A stretch of DNA of 64,000 nucleotides from NCBI GenBank assembly GCA_023667095.1, contig JAMPAT010000001.1:277677-341676 (forward strand), read 5' to 3'. Of the stretch, positions 38,993 to 47,605 are shown piece after piece (the stretch's first letter is position 1; every line of letters begins with the position of its first letter). The DNA comes from Bacteroidales bacterium (lineage in GTDB: Bacteria > Bacteroidota > Bacteroidia > Bacteroidales > UBA932). Both the position numbers and the translations under genes were made by a program. Under the pieces are notes generated by a model. It saw nothing but the letters and a program-made list of their open reading frames with translations. It was not told where the DNA came from and searched no databases.

Positions 38993-39862
38993 ATGACAGG
39001 GATTTTTGATTCAGGGGTCGGCGGACTGTCCGTATTCAGGGAAATCTACAGGAGACTTCCCGGTGAAAGCTATATCTATTATTCTGACAACGCACATTGC
39101 CCATATGGGGAGAAGTCACAGGAATATGTGACAGACAGGGCAAGGCAGATTACCGGATTCCTGATACGCAATGGGGCGGAAATCATTGTAGTAGCATGCA
39201 ACACAGCCACAGCTGCGGCCATATCCACACTGAGGAAAGAATACTCAGACAAGACAAGTCCGGAAGTAAGGGAGCGTGTCTCAATGCTTTCCGGAGGCAG
39301 GCAGGACCACATAATGTTCATCGGGATGGAGCCGGCTGTCAAGCCTGCAGCCTTGAACACAAGAAGCGGTGTAATCGGTGTACTTGCCACGGCAGGCACA
39401 CTGAAGGGAAGCAAATACATAACGAACCGTGACCTCTACTCCAACGAAGTCAAGGTTGTGGAGCATGTAGGCCAGGGCTTTGTGGAACTGGTTGAAAACG
39501 GGAATACAGAAGGTCCGGAAGCGGAACGCACAGTTGCCGCATCAGTAAAGCCGCTTATTGATGCCGGAGCCGACACAATCGTCCTCGGATGCACACATTA
39601 CCCGTTCCTGAGGGAAACAATAGCAAAGGTAGCACGTGAGATTGCCCCGGACCGTGTGGTGACAATCATTGACCCTGCCCCTGCAGTCGCGCGCCACCTT
39701 GAGGAAGTCATGCAGAGTGAAGGCCTGCTGCATGACAAGGCAAGGCAGATAATGCAGACGGATAACGGGCATGGCAATCCAGCCAATATCAGGCTTGTAG
39801 CCTCAGGTGATCCGTCCACGCTGCACAGGCTGTCCGGCACATTGCTGCAACAGCACCCATAG
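38993..39862 (+). CDS. murI: Glutamate racemase
   Basis: 289 residues from the ATG at 38993; an in-frame ATG at 38975 is upstream of, and overlaps, the -7 box, so I prefer the later start. Catalytic Cys69 in VVACNTATAAA and Cys200 in LGCTHYPFL are present, with FDSGVGGLSVFREI at the N-terminus and SDNAHCPYG. It makes D-glutamate for peptidoglycan. A stretch of about 20 residues (SPEVRERVSMLSGGRQDH, about 89-106) before IGMEPAVKPAA is longer than in E. coli-type enzymes. It is convergent with the NamZ operon. Confidence 0.95.
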   Translation: MTGIFDSGVGGLSVFREIYRRLPGESYIYYSDNAHCPYGEKSQEYVTDRARQITGFLIRNGAEIIVVACNTATAAAISTLRKEYSDKTSPEVRERVSMLSGGRQDHIMFIGMEPAVKPAALNTRSGVIGVLATAGTLKGSKYITNRDLYSNEVKVVEHVGQGFVELVENGNTEGPEAERTVAASVKPLIDAGADTIVLGCTHYPFLRETIAKVAREIAPDRVVTIIDPAPAVARHLEEVMQSEGLLHDKARQIMQTDNGHGNPANIRLVASGDPSTLHRLSGTLLQQHP

Positions 39863-39876
39863 CCTGCAGCATGGAA

Positions 39877-41280
39877 CTACTCATAAAGGTAATATCTTCT
39901 GGACAGTTCTCGGAAGGCATCTGCATCCTTGTTCCAATACCCAAGGATATCCTCCACCTGATAGCGTCTTGAAAATCCGGAACGGATAAATGCCGTTCCG
40001 CATACCTTGTCAAAAAGCCCTATACCGGTGGCGACCTCGAACGGCTTCCTTTTCGGGTATAGCTTCACTACAGCCTGCATCACATAGAACTGCGTCATTG
40101 TAACAGATGCGGCTTCATAGTCAGTAAAGAAATATTGCACACCCTTTACAAGCTTCCCTGCACAGCTCCCGGAAAAAGGCTTGAAATAAATTGTCCTGAA
40201 CCCTATTCCAGGCAATCCATAGCTGTCAAGCTCACGTTTCAGAGCCTCTGCATCAATCCATTCGGCACCAAACACCCCGAATGGCAAAGTATATCCTATG
40301 CCTATGTTAAGAAAATTGTACAATTCACCGCATATACCTGCTGCTGAATAATTTATAGCAGCATCTGCCGTAGGGATGTTCGGAGACGGGAGAACCCATG
40401 GAAGCCTTGTGTCACGATATAGCATATCCCTGTGCCAGCCTTCCATCGGGACTACTGACAGCCTGCACCGGGAAGCCTCCTGCCTGCCAAGCTGCCCGCA
40501 GTTCATCCCCTCCTCATTGACCATCCGTGCAAGTTCACCTACCGTAAGGCCATATATATAAGGTATCTTGTACTGCCCTACAAATGAAATCAGGCCATCT
40601 TCCGCATAGCATCCCTCTATCTTATTTCCGCCCAACGGATTAGGCCTATCAAGCACCATGACCTCAATGTCAAGTTCCGCACAGGCCTCCATCACAAGCC
40701 CGAGAGTGCTGATAAAGGTATATGACCTTGCCCCGACATCCTGTATATCATATACCATGACATCAATGCCATCAAGCATCTTATGTGTAGGCTTGCGTGT
40801 TGAGCCATAGAGGGAAAAGACCGGCAGGCCTGTCGAACTGTCAACCATATCAGTGACTTTTCCTCCGGCATATACATCACCGCGTACACCATGCTCAGGG
40901 CCGAACAATGCCACAAGATTGACCTCCGGAGCATTGAAAAGTATATCGATGGTTGAACGCATGTTCCTGTCCACACCGCTCGGGTTTGTCACAAGCCCTA
41001 CCCTTTTACCTGCAAGAGGTGCAAACCCCATGTCACGCAGCACCTCGATTCCTGGCTTCACCGGTTCCATGCACAATGGGCTCTCCTCATTCACAGCCTG
41101 TCCGCATTCAACCGTGTCAGTATCCTCATAGACGCCATACTGTATATATATTGTATCATGCACAAGCACTGTATCCGTCACTGCCTTCTCCCTGGGGCGT
41201 CTGCGTTTCCTGTCCGCGGAAGCATTTGCAGATGAGAGGGCAAAACATAGCAGAAGTATCGCTGATATTATCCTTTTCAT
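39877..41280 (-). CDS. DUF1343 family protein, probable exo-beta-N-acetylmuramidase (NamZ-like)
   Basis: 467 residues from the ATG at 41280, which opens a signal peptide (MKRIISAILLLCFALSSANA). After a variable 70-residue segment the DUF1343 core runs to the end: GKRVGLVTNPSGVDRNMRST, VALFGPEHGVRGDVYAGGKV, MVYDIQDVGARSYTFISTLG, VLDRPNPLGGNKIEG and LPWVLPSPNIPTADAA. DUF1343 includes B. subtilis NamZ, which removes terminal MurNAc from peptidoglycan fragments (GH171). The neighbouring AmpG-like permease and SpoIID-domain protein support a role in muropeptide breakdown. It is the last gene of its operon. Confidence 0.88.
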   Translation of the reverse strand: MKRIISAILLLCFALSSANASADRKRRRPREKAVTDTVLVHDTIYIQYGVYEDTDTVECGQAVNEESPLCMEPVKPGIEVLRDMGFAPLAGKRVGLVTNPSGVDRNMRSTIDILFNAPEVNLVALFGPEHGVRGDVYAGGKVTDMVDSSTGLPVFSLYGSTRKPTHKMLDGIDVMVYDIQDVGARSYTFISTLGLVMEACAELDIEVMVLDRPNPLGGNKIEGCYAEDGLISFVGQYKIPYIYGLTVGELARMVNEEGMNCGQLGRQEASRCRLSVVPMEGWHRDMLYRDTRLPWVLPSPNIPTADAAINYSAAGICGELYNFLNIGIGYTLPFGVFGAEWIDAEALKRELDSYGLPGIGFRTIYFKPFSGSCAGKLVKGVQYFFTDYEAASVTMTQFYVMQAVVKLYPKRKPFEVATGIGLFDKVCGTAFIRSGFSRRYQVEDILGYWNKDADAFRELSRRYYLYE

Positions 41281-41299
41281 GTCAATTATAGTTTGGGGT

Positions 41300-42640
41300 T
41301 CATCTATCTCTGCGGCCATATCCTCCGTCCACCTTGACAAATGCCGTAACCCCCACAGTAGCGGCACAGCAGGCAATCACCGCCCAGAAGAAGCCACGGT
41401 AACCGAGCAGCTCCTGCATATATCCTGCCGCCATGCCCGGAACCATCATGCTCAAAGCCATGAAGGCCGTGCAGAGGGAATAATGCGCAGTCCTGTACTC
41501 ACCGTCAGAGAAATACATCATATAAAGCATATATGCGGTAAATCCGAAGCCATATCCGAGCTGGTCAAGCGCGACACAGGCGTTTATCACAAGCAGGTTA
41601 TCCGGCTGGAATGTACTGAGATATACAAATGCAAGGCAAGGAAGTGCAAGGCTCAACGCCATAGGCCACAAGACCTTCCTCAGGCCCCATCTTGAAGCCG
41701 CTATGCCGCCCAGGATTCCACCTATGGTCAATGCAGCGACACCGACTGTGCCATATACAATGCCGACAGTGTCAGTTGCAAGTCCAAGCCCTCCCTTATC
41801 CACCGGGTCAAGCAGGAAAGGATTCAGCATCTTGACAAGGAAAGCCTCAGGAAGACGGTAAAGCAGCATGAAGAGCATAGCAAGCCATATTCCCTTTTTC
41901 CTGAAAAATGTGGAAAATGTCCGTACAGACTCCTTCAATATCCCGGACACACTGCCGGAAGACATGCCATTTCCGGAACTGTCGGCCCTGCGTCCCCGGT
42001 CTGAGGCAGGACAGGGCAGGACAAATGAATGATATACAGTCAACAAGGCAAACAGGACAGCCGATATTCCGATGGTAATGGACCAGGCAAGCGGAATATT
42101 CCCCATCCTTGTCTCCAGGATACCGGCAACAACGACAAGCACCCCCTGCCCGAAAATAGATGAGAGACGGTAGAATGTGCTCCTTATGCCTACAAAAAGC
42201 GATTGCGTACCGCTGTCAAGTGCAAGCATATAGAACCCGTCTGCCGCAATATCATGTGTCGCCGATGCAAATGCCGTTATCCAGAATATCACAAGGGTCA
42301 AGGCAAACATCGTGACCGGTACATTCCCGCCCTCTATCATCTCCATAGAAGGATGCGGAAGCGAAAACACAGCTATGGCAAATGCCGCAGACATGACAGC
42401 CTGGGTAACAATGACCCACCACCGCTTTGTCCTTATTATGTCTACAAACGGAGACCATAGGGGCTTCACTACCCATGGGAGATACAGCAGTCCCGTGTAC
42501 ATGGCCAGTTCCCCGTTTCCCATGCCCATACGCTTGAACATTATGCAGGAAATCACATTGACCATGAAATAAGGTATCCCTTCCGCAAAATACAGGGTAG
42601 GTATCCATGCCCATGGTGATCTATGTCCTTTTCTTTCCAT
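41300..42640 (-). CDS. AmpG-like MFS permease
   Basis: 446 residues, about 12 hydrophobic segments. The AmpG-like start is PWAWIPTLYFAEGIPYFMVN, with FKRMGMGNGELAMYTGLLYL and WVVKPLWSPFVDIIRTKRWW, and an ASATHDIAADGFYMLALDSG block after the fourth helix; these match the AmpG/acetyl-CoA transporter branch of MFS. AmpG imports anhydro-muropeptides in Gram-negative bacteria. Here the gene is 6 nt from the SpoIID fusion gene and 19 nt from NamZ, so import of peptidoglycan turnover products is the best guess; the substrate could also be free MurNAc or GlcNAc-MurNAc. Confidence 0.82.
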   Translation of the reverse strand: MERKGHRSPWAWIPTLYFAEGIPYFMVNVISCIMFKRMGMGNGELAMYTGLLYLPWVVKPLWSPFVDIIRTKRWWVIVTQAVMSAAFAIAVFSLPHPSMEMIEGGNVPVTMFALTLVIFWITAFASATHDIAADGFYMLALDSGTQSLFVGIRSTFYRLSSIFGQGVLVVVAGILETRMGNIPLAWSITIGISAVLFALLTVYHSFVLPCPASDRGRRADSSGNGMSSGSVSGILKESVRTFSTFFRKKGIWLAMLFMLLYRLPEAFLVKMLNPFLLDPVDKGGLGLATDTVGIVYGTVGVAALTIGGILGGIAASRWGLRKVLWPMALSLALPCLAFVYLSTFQPDNLLVINACVALDQLGYGFGFTAYMLYMMYFSDGEYRTAHYSLCTAFMALSMMVPGMAAGYMQELLGYRGFFWAVIACCAATVGVTAFVKVDGGYGRRDR

Positions 42641-42646
42641 ATCCTT

Positions 42647-45055
42647 CTACCTCCCTGAAACTTCCGCCCCCGGATAATAATGCTCCAGTATCCTGCGATA
42701 CCCATATCCCTCGGAAGCCATTACAGCAGCACCGATCTGGCAAAGCCCGACTCCGTGCCCCCAGCCACGTCCATGCAGCACAATCCTCGCACAACAGCTT
42801 TCCTTGCCGTCCTGTCCAGTATAATGCACCTTACCGTCAAGTGCAAGGCCCTGTCCCGAAACCACCGGGAGCACCACATTACCTGAAGCATCAAGGTATT
42901 CCACCTCAAATGCCGAACTTTTCAGATGGGTTTCGGACAATATCCTCCTTATCTCAAGCTCCTTACCGACAACTGCATTCTTGTATGAACCGGTTATCCT
43001 CAGCCTGGATATCCTGCCTGAAGCCCCCTTCTCCAAAGGTTCCAAGAGCATTATGCGCCCAAGCCCAAGTCCGGAACGCCTCTCCACAAGGTCAGACAAT
43101 TCATCTGCTCCATATTCAACAGTCCACCTGTAGAAATCCTCAGTCTCAAGGTCATAGTCATTCAGCACCTGGGAAAGTACATTCCTGTCATGCGTATCAC
43201 AGAATACATGCTGAGCGGCATCCACAGCTGGTCCGGGAGTGTCAGGAAGAGACTGGAGATATGGATAATCCATGTCTTCCCAGCAGACAGAAAACTTTTC
43301 CATCGTGCCGCCACAGCATTTGGAAAAACGCGCATCGCAAATCTCTCCCCCGAAAGTCAGGACCTCTCCCCATGTCGCATCGACAGCCTTCATGGCATTT
43401 TCTCCTACAGTACGTGTAAGTCCCTGGTAACGCTGGCAATGGTCGTCTGCACAGACATCATATTTCCTGTGCTCCTGATGATCATACCACCTGATATGCT
43501 CAATCTCCCCATTGGGACAGCCTGGCATATCGGCCTGGCAGGAATCTTTCCCGGCAAAGTGCCTGTCACATCCTCCAACAAATGTAACCACCCCGGGGAC
43601 ACTGGCAGCCCATTCCGGGTAATGCTCCATTGCCGGTTTCCCGTGTGAGGATATGCGCGCCATCACCCATGAGCGAGAAATCACGGCATGCGCCTTTAGG
43701 AATTCGGGGGATGCCGTAGACTTCATCTCCGATGATATCACGCTCACCAGATAATCCTCTACCCCTATCACATTGACGGCCGTAAGCCTGTCCTTCTCCA
43801 CAATTACCCTGAGAGAGCCGGCGAATTTCTGTGTTTCCTTGCGTTCCCAATGGAAATTCTTGCCGATTGTGACCCCATGCAGCACAAAGCAAGGCTCGGC
43901 AAACATTGTCGAGAGTGTATTCTCCCCGAAAAACAGCTCGTCATACAATGCACCGTCATATTCTATCTTCCCTTCACGGAGCGATGCCTTGCGGACACCT
44001 GCCCCATCTGAAAGTATCTCAAATTCAATTTCCCTTGCAGACATTATCCCTACATGCAGCAAAGGCTGGGTCCTGGTCAATCTCCAGATTATATTCTTCT
44101 CCTCTGCACGGGAAAGGGAAACCTCAGACAGCAGTTCCGAAAGCAGTCCTGAATCAAGCTTGTCAAAATCCTCTTTCAGCGGAGTGATGAAAAAGCCTGC
44201 CATATCCGCACATCCCGGACTCATAGTAAGGTGGTCTGGGCCGTCAGAAAAATAATGGTGCGACCTGTGTGCTGCACGGAAGACAACAATCGAACGGTAC
44301 TCTCCCCTTGAATAATATGTAAACAGGTTGAACATCGGTTCGGCATCTCCCTCCGGCACAGGCGCACAGTCAAGAAGCCTGTAGAAAAGCTTTGCAGACG
44401 ACTTCGCTGTCCTTGACCTCAGTACAAATATGCCGGAAGTGAATTTCCTGTAATGGAACAGGTCCGCATCCTGGACTGACGACACATACTCCATTGCACA
44501 CTCCCCGGATACAGATGCACTGTCCCTCCCGAGTGAATCAAGAATCCTGTCCACATCCACCTCCAACGGCATGAGACCGCGTCCCGCAGCCTGGAAATGC
44601 TGGTGGTCAGGAGCCGAAGCTCCACACCTTGGTCCATTGTAGAAAAATATATATCCATGGTATGCCTTGGAAAGGTCGAGCATATCCACATAGCGTTTCC
44701 TTATCGACTGCGGTACATGCCTGTCAGCAGCAATCACAAGATGCTCCGGAAAAATAGGATATGGATTTACCAGGATATCATATTTCTTTCCCTTTCGTCC
44801 CTCGAATTTCAGGCGAGTCTGCTCCTGGGGGCGGTTCTCATTGCAGAGAAAACATTTACGCGCACCTATTGACTCCTTGTCAACCTTTGCTGCAGACGAG
44901 ACTATACGTGCAGGATTGAACTGCACCCTGACACCGAGGCCTCCTATCTCCAGTTCCTTGACCTCCACATTCTTCAGTGCACGGAAATTCGCACATGCCA
45001 ATGGCCAGCGTGACAGCTGGTCACAGACAAATTTATCTAAGCCTCCGGATTTCAT
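42647..45055 (-). CDS. Fusion of HIT/galactose-phosphorylase-like domain (DUF4922) and SpoIID/LytB domain
   Basis: 802 residues, no signal peptide. Residues about 1-300: a DUF4922/GalT-HIT-like domain with a CxxC pair (Cys68, Cys71 in [10 protein letters not shown]), [20 protein letters not shown], and the HIT-type motif [13 protein letters not shown] (His151, His153). Residues about 330-802: a SpoIID/LytB domain with Glu443 in [14 protein letters not shown], the position of the lytic transglycosylase glutamate of SpoIID, then [20 protein letters not shown], and [20 protein letters not shown] near the end. The architecture recurs in Bacteroidota but has no assigned function that I know. Without an export signal, a cytosolic muropeptide-salvage role is possible. 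The start overlaps the GT2 gene by 4 nt. Confidence 0.85.
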   Translation of the reverse strand: MKSGGLDKFVCDQLSRWPLACANFRALKNVEVKELEIGGLGVRVQFNPARIVSSAAKVDKESIGARKCFLCNENRPQEQTRLKFEGRKGKKYDILVNPYPIFPEHLVIAADRHVPQSIRKRYVDMLDLSKAYHGYIFFYNGPRCGASAPDHQHFQAAGRGLMPLEVDVDRILDSLGRDSASVSGECAMEYVSSVQDADLFHYRKFTSGIFVLRSRTAKSSAKLFYRLLDCAPVPEGDAEPMFNLFTYYSRGEYRSIVVFRAAHRSHHYFSDGPDHLTMSPGCADMAGFFITPLKEDFDKLDSGLLSELLSEVSLSRAEEKNIIWRLTRTQPLLHVGIMSAREIEFEILSDGAGVRKASLREGKIEYDGALYDELFFGENTLSTMFAEPCFVLHGVTIGKNFHWERKETQKFAGSLRVIVEKDRLTAVNVIGVEDYLVSVISSEMKSTASPEFLKAHAVISRSWVMARISSHGKPAMEHYPEWAASVPGVVTFVGGCDRHFAGKDSCQADMPGCPNGEIEHIRWYDHQEHRKYDVCADDHCQRYQGLTRTVGENAMKAVDATWGEVLTFGGEICDARFSKCCGGTMEKFSVCWEDMDYPYLQSLPDTPGPAVDAAQHVFCDTHDRNVLSQVLNDYDLETEDFYRWTVEYGADELSDLVERRSGLGLGRIMLLEPLEKGASGRISRLRITGSYKNAVVGKELEIRRILSETHLKSSAFEVEYLDASGNVVLPVVSGQGLALDGKVHYTGQDGKESCCARIVLHGRGWGHGVGLCQIGAAVMASEGYGYRRILEHYYPGAEVSGR

Positions 45056-46449
45056 CTGGCCTCCCTGTCTGAATTCATCCTTATCCTTGCCTCCAGTTCC
45101 CAGGTCCTCAGACGGTCCTTGTAGAGATTGTTGGCATTGACCTTATCTATATCAAGCGCAGCATCAGAATTCCCGGACCACCTTCGGCAGCAATAGAGCA
45201 CATCATAGATCCTGCCTATCCTGTACTCACGGCTCACCCTCAGGCCCATTGCATAGTCCTCCCCATAGCTTGTATCCGGCAAGTCCATTGTGCGCAGGAA
45301 TGGTGTCCAGAATGCCCTTGGTGCGCCCAGTCCATTGATTCTCAAAGCATTGTTCCTGCCATTTTCCTCAGTCCACTCCCTGTGGTCAATTATTCCAGGA
45401 GGAATAGGGTTCATGTCAAAATCCGTCATCTGATATGTCCCGATAACCATTGCGCATTTCTGCTCAACGAACGCCGCGACTATACGCGACAAGGTATCCG
45501 TTCCGCTATAGACATCATCGCTGTCAAGCTGCACGGCAAACTCCCCGCAATGCTCCGAATGTACAGCCATATTCCAGCATCCTCCGATCAGAAGATCATC
45601 CCTGTCCGGGACAATGTGCACAAGGCGGCTGTCGGAAGCAGCAATGCCGGCAAGCAGTTCTGTAGTCCCGTCCGTCGAATGGTTGTCCACCACAATGACA
45701 TTGAAAGGGAATTCACATTCCTGGGAAAGGGCACTCCGGACAGCATCCCCGACAGTACTTATCCTGTTATAGACCGGTATTATCACAGAAGCCCTGACAG
45801 GGAAATCCTCCGAAACCTTGTCCGGCATTCCACCCACAGTTTCAGATTCACACAATGCCTTCCCGAAATCAATATCCCTGAAAACCGGCTCCAGGAATGC
45901 CCCAATCCTTTTAAGATGCCCTGTACATATCTTTTCCATCTCAATCTGCACATCCCTGTTGCGCGGGTCCACATAATCGAACTGCCTTTCTCCGGACTTA
46001 CGGCTGTCCACCTGCACAGAAGTGTACAGGTACTCATTTATATGGACAATTTTCTCCATCCTGAGGCGCACGGAATACAATGCACCCCAACTGCACCAGT
46101 CCGGCAGTTCAGCCACAGCCGCCCTGAAAGACGATGTCCTGAAAACCATCACCGGCCCGAAATCAAAATCATCCCTCAACGCTCCCCTCTGGCAATCAAT
46201 GAGCGGATGTCTTGTCCTTGCTTTGTCAGGGTCTTCCCCTTTAGTCTCATAAAAGTCCGAATAAAGCATATCAGCCCCCGTGGTCTCCGCCACAGTGACG
46301 AACCTTTCAAGCGCAAGATACCCAGGCTTGAAGTCATCCCCCCTGGTGTACAGCAGAATATATTTTGCAGAAGCCTCCCCTGCAATCGAGCGCAAGGTAC
46401 CGGCGTGGAGCAGCCTGCTCCCGGTAACGAAACATTGAATGTCAGCCAT
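45052..46449 (-). CDS. Family 2 glycosyltransferase
   Basis: 465 residues from the ATG at 46449 (the frame opens with TTG 45 nt up, within the promoter leader). A standard GT-A domain lies in the second half: [38 protein letters not shown], the DxD motif in [13 protein letters not shown], and [20 protein letters not shown]. The first 190 residues look like a degenerate second GT2-like module ([29 protein letters not shown]). No membrane segments. The donor and acceptor sugars are unknown. It is the first gene of the operon with the SpoIID fusion, AmpG-like and NamZ-like genes. Confidence 0.85.
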   Translation of the reverse strand: MADIQCFVTGSRLLHAGTLRSIAGEASAKYILLYTRGDDFKPGYLALERFVTVAETTGADMLYSDFYETKGEDPDKARTRHPLIDCQRGALRDDFDFGPVMVFRTSSFRAAVAELPDWCSWGALYSVRLRMEKIVHINEYLYTSVQVDSRKSGERQFDYVDPRNRDVQIEMEKICTGHLKRIGAFLEPVFRDIDFGKALCESETVGGMPDKVSEDFPVRASVIIPVYNRISTVGDAVRSALSQECEFPFNVIVVDNHSTDGTTELLAGIAASDSRLVHIVPDRDDLLIGGCWNMAVHSEHCGEFAVQLDSDDVYSGTDTLSRIVAAFVEQKCAMVIGTYQMTDFDMNPIPPGIIDHREWTEENGRNNALRINGLGAPRAFWTPFLRTMDLPDTSYGEDYAMGLRVSREYRIGRIYDVLYCCRRWSGNSDAALDIDKVNANNLYKDRLRTWELEARIRMNSDREAR

Positions 46450-46498
46450 ATAATCCAACAACAGAAAGCGGAATTGATTTCTGCCCGCTTTCAATTGT

Positions 46499-46530
46499 CA
46501 AATTTACATTGAAAGAGCCGCTTTTCCAAA
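46499..46530 (-). promoter_or_regulatory. Promoter of the GT2-SpoIID-AmpG-NamZ operon
   Basis: A perfect consensus on the minus strand: TTTG (46527-46530), 20 nt, TAAATTTG (46499-46506). The predicted start is near 46492, leader about 43 nt to the ATG at 46449. Confidence 0.75.
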
Positions 46531-46757
46531 ACTTTTACATTTTCCTGACTTCGTCAGCATGCCACCCAAAATTCATAAGACAGTAGAGGAGCGACCGGTT
46601 AATGGCGTTTCATGAGCATGGCTTTACTAATAATGGTCTTGTCCTGGGGTATCATTAAGTGGATGATTCAGTGAAAAACGAACTGATTCGTAAGATGCCT
46701 GCCGTCACTCTATGATTTACTGATGGGACTTGCTGCCGGTCAATTAATGTTAAATCT

Positions 46758-46793
46758 GGTCCCAACGTAAATTAAAGGATGACATTGGGAACC
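46758..46793. repeat. Palindrome copy A: GGTCCCAACGT-N13-ACATTGGGAACC
   Basis: The arms match with one mismatch and one single-base gap; the spacer is 13 nt. Same motif and spacer as the perfect copy at 46841-46877. Confidence 0.7.
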
Positions 46794-46840
46794 ATAAGAA
46801 ATTATATCAGCCTAAATATCAATACCTTATAAAACCAACA

Positions 46841-46877
46841 GGTTCCCAACGTGCAGAAATTTTGGACGTTGGGAACC
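46841..46877. repeat. Palindrome copy B: perfect 12-bp arms, 13-nt spacer
   Basis: GGTTCCCAACGT (46841-46852) and ACGTTGGGAACC (46866-46877). It is not followed by a proper U-tract (CACTATTTTTAT on one side only), so termination is possible but not obvious. Confidence 0.8.
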
Positions 46878-46924
46878 CACTATTTTTATAATAAACTGAT
46901 TAACAACATGTTGTAAAGACTGAA

Positions 46925-46936
46925 GATTCCCAATGT
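46925..46936. repeat. Half copy C of the same motif (GATTCCCAATGT)
   Basis: One arm with two differences from copy B; the partner arm at 13 nt is missing. Confidence 0.5.
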
Positions 46937-46996
46937 ATTTAATGGGATGCTTATTCATTAAAAAGAGCTTGGCAAATTCTTCTTAAGCAACAATCC

Positions 46997-47587
46997 CTAC
47001 AGCAAAGCCGTCAAAGGGCGGCGTATCATGGCAAACTCCTGCTCAAAGTTAGGGGTAAATACCTCCTTTCCCAGACTTTCCTCTATTTCTGCAAGGGGCC
47101 ACCAGCGTCCCTCGTCTACCTCGTCCTCATCCGGCGACAGGGCAAAATTCCCGACTGCCGCAAAGACATTGACCATTTCAAGCTCAATTTCAGACTCAAA
47201 CTGGTACGACATCAGGTACACCGGATTGAAATCCATGAATCCAAGCTCCTCACGCGCCTCACGGTAAAGTGCCTCTGACACAATCTCACCATAGTCTACA
47301 TGCCCTCCGACTGCAGTATCCCATTTGCCCGGCTGGACATCCTTCTTCATTGAGCGTTTCTGCAGATAAAGCTCTCCGTCACGGTTGATGACATGCAGAT
47401 GCACAACAGGATGCAGAACCTTCGCCCCGCCATGGCAATATGCACGCGACGCCATTCCTATAACCTCCCCGTCCGGCTTCACGACAGGGAACATCTCTGT
47501 CCCTGGGATATATGAAGCAGGGCTTTCAGCTGTAGGCGCAGGAATGAGCGGTGCCAGGGAATCAAACGGATAGATAAGATCAAACAT
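46997..47587 (-). CDS. Nudix hydrolase (YfcD/IDI-like)
   Basis: 196 residues. The Nudix box is complete at about 94-117: GGHVDYGEIVSEALYREAR followed by EELG. The N-terminal part EMFPVVKPDGEVIGMASRAY with CHGGAKVLHPVVHLHVINRD and LYLQKRSMKKDVQPGKWDTA is the pattern of E. coli YfcD and isopentenyl-diphosphate-isomerase-like Nudix proteins. It hydrolyses a nucleoside diphosphate derivative; the substrate is not known. It lies 18 nt after the transporter gene and probably shares its transcript. Confidence 0.9.
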   Translation of the reverse strand: MFDLIYPFDSLAPLIPAPTAESPASYIPGTEMFPVVKPDGEVIGMASRAYCHGGAKVLHPVVHLHVINRDGELYLQKRSMKKDVQPGKWDTAVGGHVDYGEIVSEALYREAREELGFMDFNPVYLMSYQFESEIELEMVNVFAAVGNFALSPDEDEVDEGRWWPLAEIEESLGKEVFTPNFEQEFAMIRRPLTALL

Positions 47588-47605
47588 GCTCCAGCAATTT
47601 ATCGG

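Larger units (their letters stand above)
46531..46996. other. Gene-free stretch with a second palindrome family
   Basis: No supported gene. The left 220 bp shows nothing recognisable. From 46758 to about 46940 lie two full and one half copy of a GGTTCCCAACGT palindrome (listed separately). The right end approaches the Nudix stop codon. Confidence 0.6.

Noticed and set aside
45382..46512. 376-codon plus-strand open frame opposite the GT2 gene
   Set aside because: Antisense to a clear glycosyltransferase; no domain features.
46758..46936. Possible CRISPR array
   Set aside because: Only two full copies and a half copy, each with internal dyad symmetry and a 13-nt centre; spacing between copies is not that of an array and no cas gene is present.
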